A stretch of DNA of 46,075 nt from Lachnospiraceae bacterium (GTDB taxonomy: Bacteria > Bacillota > Clostridia > Lachnospirales > Lachnospiraceae), in contig JAQYAV010000085.1 of the NCBI GenBank assembly GCA_029338675.1, positions 1-46,075 on the forward strand. Direction: 5' to 3'. This document shows positions 42,736 to 46,075 of this stretch, piece after piece (position 1 is the stretch's first letter; each line of letters begins with the position of its first letter). The notes under the pieces were generated by a model. The model ran no database searches, was not told the origin of the DNA, and saw nothing but the letters and a program-made list of their open reading frames with translations. Made by a program: the position numbers and the translations under genes.

Positions 42736-43716
42736 ATGGAAAAGATTCTGTCCATAGGTGTAGCAGCATATAATGTACAAGATTATTTGGAAGAGTGTGT
42801 TAATTCAATTGTTAATACAGATGCAGCTAGAAAGATAGAACTTATTATTGTTGATGATGGCTCAAGAGATAATACTAAAGTTATTTCAGAAAAATTCTGT
42901 GAAATGTATCCTGATATAATACGATTAGTTAGCAAGGAAAATGGTGGTTGGGGGTCAACATTGAATTCTTCAATTGCTGTCGCAACAGGTAAATATTTTA
43001 AGCAACTAGATGCTGATGATATGTTTATAACAAATAATTTAATGAGCTTTATTGATTTCCTTGAACAAACAGATGCAGATATTGTTTTTTCTAAGTATCA
43101 ATCATTTAGTGATGAAACTGGAGAAGTGATAGCAGTTATAGATCCTTTTTCAAAAGGAATTCCATATAAAGGCTATGTGAAAGATCTACCTTGGGATATT
43201 CTAGTTCTTATGCATACGATTGCGGTGAAAACAGAATTGTTAACCCAAAAACCAATAAATATTACTGAACATTGTTTTTATACAGATGTTGAATTTGTTA
43301 TTAAAGCGCTTAATAGATGTAAAACCTATGCTGGGATTGATGCAATAATTTATTCGTATAGACTAGATAGGGTGGGACAAAGTGTAAGTATCGAAGGGAA
43401 AAGAAAACATTATAAAGACCATGAAAAAGCTTTAAAAGAAAATTTATACTTTTATAAAACCGAATTGTGCGATGAATTGAAAGGATTAGTATCCAATCGT
43501 ATAAAAAGAATGATAGACTATAACTATGAAATATTATTTATTTTAGAACCAAACAAGGAGCATAAGAAAATGCTTACGGAGTTTGATATGTATATAAAAA
43601 ATGATTTTCCTGAATTCTATGATAATGTAGGAAAAAAAGTAAAATTACTTAGAATAAGTAAATTTGTGCTATATACATGTATTGTGAAAATAAATACAAA
43701 AATGAAGAGTAAATAA
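42736..43716 (+). CDS. Glycosyltransferase family 2
   Basis: 326 residues from ATG 42736, 8 nt after GAGG; an in-frame ATG at 42709 has no ribosome site. GT2 head ILSIGVAAYNVQDYLEECVN, LIIVDDGSRDNTKV, ENGGWGSTLNSSIAVATGKY and the metal-binding QLDADDMF (D-A-D-D). The second half contains ITEHCFYTDVEFVIKALNRC and IIYSYRLDRVGQSVS. A second inverting capsule transferase, not closely similar to its left neighbour, so it is not a recent duplicate. Confidence 0.9.
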   Translation: MEKILSIGVAAYNVQDYLEECVNSIVNTDAARKIELIIVDDGSRDNTKVISEKFCEMYPDIIRLVSKENGGWGSTLNSSIAVATGKYFKQLDADDMFITNNLMSFIDFLEQTDADIVFSKYQSFSDETGEVIAVIDPFSKGIPYKGYVKDLPWDILVLMHTIAVKTELLTQKPINITEHCFYTDVEFVIKALNRCKTYAGIDAIIYSYRLDRVGQSVSIEGKRKHYKDHEKALKENLYFYKTELCDELKGLVSNRIKRMIDYNYEILFILEPNKEHKKMLTEFDMYIKNDFPEFYDNVGKKVKLLRISKFVLYTCIVKINTKMKSK

Positions 43717-43753
43717 AAAATAATATTATATTTACTGAAAATAGGAGTATTAT

Positions 43754-44125
43754 ATGCAAAATGTATCAATATCTTATTATATGTGTATAAATAATAAAGA
43801 AGTAAATAAAAAAATATTGAGAATGATTTTGTTTTTTACCGGATTTTTTTTGTGGTATTATCATATATTCTTAAAAAGTGTATGGTATAGTTTTAATTTT
43901 GATTACGATAAAATGGCTAAATATTCAGTATATTGCTTTATTGGAATTATCGCTATGGATTTCTTTCGAATGCGTTTCAGTGAAATCCTATGGTGGGGAA
44001 TATTTTTTTGTATATGTTATAAATCGGCAGTTGATTATGGCACAAATTGGTATAATTCTGTTTTTTCAATTGCATTGATGGTTGTGGCAGCAAGAAACAT
44101 TGATTTTGCTTGTAAATATGCATAA
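43754..44125 (+). CDS. Small membrane protein, probably the N-terminal remnant of a polysaccharide polymerase
   Basis: 123 residues, GGAG 8 nt before the ATG. Four hydrophobic stretches: MILFFTGFFLWYYHIFLKSV, YSVYCFIGIIAMDFF, ILWWGIFFCICY and VFSIALMVVAARNIDFACK. The layout, and the final phrase resembling the 'hv-G-A-K-x-I-D-F' segment of Wzy-type polymerases of Lachnospiraceae capsule loci, suggest a truncated polymerase of which only the first quarter remains. The truncation point adjoins the end of a broken minus-strand acyltransferase. A genuine small protein cannot be excluded. Confidence 0.5.
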   Translation: MQNVSISYYMCINNKEVNKKILRMILFFTGFFLWYYHIFLKSVWYSFNFDYDKMAKYSVYCFIGIIAMDFFRMRFSEILWWGIFFCICYKSAVDYGTNWYNSVFSIALMVVAARNIDFACKYA

Positions 44126-44131
44126 AAGTTA

Positions 44132-44727
44132 GGTATATTTTAAACATATATCCCCAATTGTAAAACTGAAGATAAAAAGCAGTTCTTGAACAGATAATAA
44201 ACCATAATGATTTATTATCTATTGTTATACGAATATATAGACATACAATGCTACATACAGTTGTAATAATAAATACAAAAACATCATTAATATGATTTGA
44301 AGGAAAAATTCTTCTAATAACGCAGTAAATAATACTAACTCAAAAGAGCATTATTGCAAACAAAGCTGCACCATTTAATGAAGTTGTTGGACCAAATATA
44401 AGGGTTTTAACAATTTATTTGATTGAAACGCCTTTATACCAATGTGTTTTAAAAATTGAATCATATACAATTGAAAGTAAAATCATAATGCAATCATATA
44501 TTATATATGGTATAAGTAATCTTTTTATTTTATGATCGATAAAGTCTAAAATTTTAGTTTGCTTAAAAAAGTATCCTGAAATAAAAACAAATAGTGGCAT
44601 ATAAAAGGAATTGTATGGGAATATGTTACTTAATAAACCAATGCGTGTGCTACAATGTTCAGCGGTAACCATTAGTATTGCTAATGCATATAAATAAACA
44701 AAAATCTGATTTTTTAACTGTACTCAT
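44132..44727 (-). pseudogene. Broken acyltransferase family 3 gene
   Basis: Read leftward from ATG 44727 (MSTVKKSDF), the frame breaks within a T5 run near 44710. A one-base shift restores VYLYALAILMVTAEHC, then SNIFPYNSFYMPLFVFISGY, a clear start of a membrane O-acyltransferase with its conserved His in TAEHC. The frame then meets TAA near 44416 and TGA near 44341 but continues readable on the other side (IRRIFPSNHINDVFVF; SRTAFYLQFYNWGYMFK). So it carries at least one frameshift and two nonsense changes and is too short, lacking much of the middle. It must be inactive. It lies antisense to the capsule operon. Confidence 0.8.
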
Positions 44728-44771
44728 GATAATACTCAATTCTTATAATATTGATGATTTTAATATTGAAA

Positions 44772-45238
44772 CTATATTTTATCATACACAGATTTCAAAT
44801 ATGAAATAACATCGTTCATATCAATATTATGACGTTTTGCTCGTGTTTTTGCTGGAAATCCATCAGGCTCACAATGATGTTCAACATCAGATTTTGGAAA
44901 CGACATATAATTTTTGCCAAAAACGATGTTTAAGTATTATTTATAGGTTTTTGATAAAGAGCTTATAACTTCGTCTACAGTTCCTTTAGCGTAAAATGTA
45001 TCTAATGGAAAAATATCAAGCCACATGCCATTTCTTTTTGGAACAATGGAATTACTTTGTCGTAGTCTTCCCTAGGCATTGAAATATCTAAATCGTCGTC
45101 CCATGGAATAAATCCTTTGTGCCTGTATGCTACAAGGAGTGTTCCACTTACGCTTCTTTTTTTGATACTATTATTTATAGCTGTTTCTATGTATGACATT
45201 TCTTCGATATTAGATACAATTTGCTCTGCCATTTTCAT
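44772..45238 (-). pseudogene. Broken LicD-family (phosphocholine/sugar-phosphate transferase) gene
   Basis: From ATG 45238 leftward the frame carries the LicD hallmark [20 protein letters not shown] (metal-binding DDD) and [16 protein letters not shown], then shifts frame after KEM near 45025. In the next frame [20 protein letters not shown] is the expected continuation. It meets a TAA near 44937 and resumes with NYMSFPKSDVEHHCEPDGFP to a final stop at 44772. The part before SGTLL also looks shortened. It is therefore a decayed gene, antisense to the capsule operon. LicD proteins attach phosphocholine or related groups to surface glycans. Confidence 0.82.
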
Positions 45239-45613
45239 GGAGAATAATACTACTCAAAATAATATAAAGTATATCTTCAATTGACAAAATAATCTTATCT
45301 TGACAAATTCAGAAAGATTGGGTAGTATGTGCAGAGATAAAATTACACTTTGCAGTAAGTACAAAAGCAGTCAACAGACACAAAGGAATTGTGCAGTCAT
45401 ATATAGAATGTTTCACTGAGCTGTGCCTGTGTTTTTTATTATGACAGTTTTTTACTTCTTGATAGGGATAAAAAAATTAATTATGAGGATTGTATAAAAA
45501 AATATTATAAACTTTTTTAGAAGATGCGAGAAAAAGCATCTTCTTAAACGTTCTATGGCGGGTATAGATTTGTAATGTTGCGTACGAGAATATTAAGTTG
45601 TGTATGAGGAAAA
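45239..45613. other. Non-coding remnant stretch in the capsule locus
   Basis: 375 bp with no supportable gene. It contains a hairpin AGAAGATGC (45519-45527) with GCATCTTCT (45536-45544), preceded on the minus strand by TTTTTT-type sequence. Short open pieces in several frames look like scrambled coding DNA but match nothing I can name. Confidence 0.5.
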
Positions 45614-46075
45614 GTGAAAATAGAAAAAAATACAGAACAGATTAGAAAATCTGGTATTGAATTATTAAAAATCATAGCTATTCTATTAATTGTAATTAAT
45701 CATGTGACACAGACTCTTGGATCAATCAATCAGGTTATAGGATACAAGGATTATGTTTTGTCTTTAGAAAATGCTACTAAAGATATTCAGGTTATTATCC
45801 TTATATTGTTGAGACAAACAGGATCGTTAGGAAATTCAATTTTTTTTGTATGTAGCGCATGGTTTCTTGTTGAAAAAAAGGGAGATTCTAAAGAAAAAGC
45901 ATTTTCATTGTTGAGTACAGTTTGGGTAATCTCTATTATATTTATGTGTATCTATATGATTATTTGTCCTTCAAGTTTATCTATTAAAGAGATTATGAAG
46001 GGAATATTTCCAACCCTTTTTGCAAGTAACTGGTACATGACGTGTTATATTATTTTCTTGTTCATTTATCCATTA
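45614..46075 (+). CDS. Acyltransferase family 3 membrane protein, N-terminal part (cut by window edge)
   Basis: A frame of 154 codons from GTG 45614 (GAGG 4 nt upstream) runs off the right edge without a stop. N terminus RKSGIELLKIIAILLIVINH is the typical first helix of membrane O-acyltransferases (OafA type), with the conserved His after the helix. Further helices: VIILILLRQTGSLGNSIFFV with CSAWFLVEKKG (the usual S/G-G-F/W-F-L segment), STVWVISIIFMCIYMIICPS and a NWYMTCYIIFLFIYPL helix. Such proteins acetylate capsule sugars. It is not the same as the broken minus-strand acyltransferase, which differs in sequence. Confidence 0.85.
   Translation, partial: MKIEKNTEQIRKSGIELLKIIAILLIVINHVTQTLGSINQVIGYKDYVLSLENATKDIQVIILILLRQTGSLGNSIFFVCSAWFLVEKKGDSKEKAFSLLSTVWVISIIFMCIYMIICPSSLSIKEIMKGIFPTLFASNWYMTCYIIFLFIYPL

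Overview
The window looks like a chromosomal segment of a low-GC, anaerobic, fibre-degrading Firmicute, most likely a Lachnospiraceae member of the Butyrivibrio/Pseudobutyrivibrio/Lachnospira type. I infer this from the AT-rich codon use, strong AGGAGG ribosome sites, a lipoprotein GH10 xylanase, a formate/nitrite channel, ATP-type PEP carboxykinase, the paaK-ACT pair, a CotS-type kinase fold, a HrcA/CIRCE operator and the style of the capsule genes. No rRNA, tRNA, CRISPR array or prophage was seen. Species cannot be fixed from sequence reading alone.

Layout. 1-1075: left-edge IS element (transposase cut by the window edge) with a terminator-like hairpin pointing into it. 1.1-4.2 kb: small housekeeping/stress genes (FMN-binding protein, formate/nitrite channel, HAD phosphatase, CIRCE-controlled Hsp20). 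4.4-8.9 kb: a chemoreceptor whose ligand domain is a C-terminal sugar-binding-protein-like module, converging on a secreted GH10 xylanase whose 3' end has been tandemly copied (3 x 39 bp). 8.9-13.8 kb: an in-frame TrkA-TrkH deletion fusion followed by two paralogous double-domain glycosyltransferases with complementary degenerate domains. 13.8-21.4 kb: a CbxX-type AAA ATPase (minus), a eukaryotic-type HisA, a GtrA-YfhO fusion membrane glycosyltransferase, and a hybrid histidine kinase. 21.5-25.6 kb: pckA and a DUF885 lipoprotein peptidase, both minus, separated by an array of seven 39-bp hairpin repeats. 25.9-35.2 kb: MerR-type regulator, RluA, CCA-adding enzyme, CotS-like protein, PEGA lipoprotein, phosphohexomutase, PaaK and ACT protein. 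35.4 kb to the right edge: a capsule/exopolysaccharide locus (split DUF6077 membrane protein, initiating sugar-phosphate transferase, DUF4422, GT4, Stealth phosphotransferase, two GT2) that decays at about 43.7-45.6 kb into a truncated polymerase-like gene and two broken minus-strand genes (acyltransferase, LicD), then resumes with an acyltransferase cut by the right edge.

How it fits together. The xylanase and fermentation genes feed sugar catabolism. The phosphohexomutase supplies hexose-1-phosphate to the two surface-glycan regions (GT pair plus GtrA-YfhO; capsule locus). Several genes show recent rearrangement: Trk fusion, split DUF6077, pseudogenes in the capsule locus, and two independent 39-bp tandem arrays. 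The most unusual items are the chemoreceptor with the C-terminal binding-protein domain, the GtrA-YfhO fusion, the 39-bp hairpin array, and the stop-codon-containing tandem copies at the xylanase 3' end.
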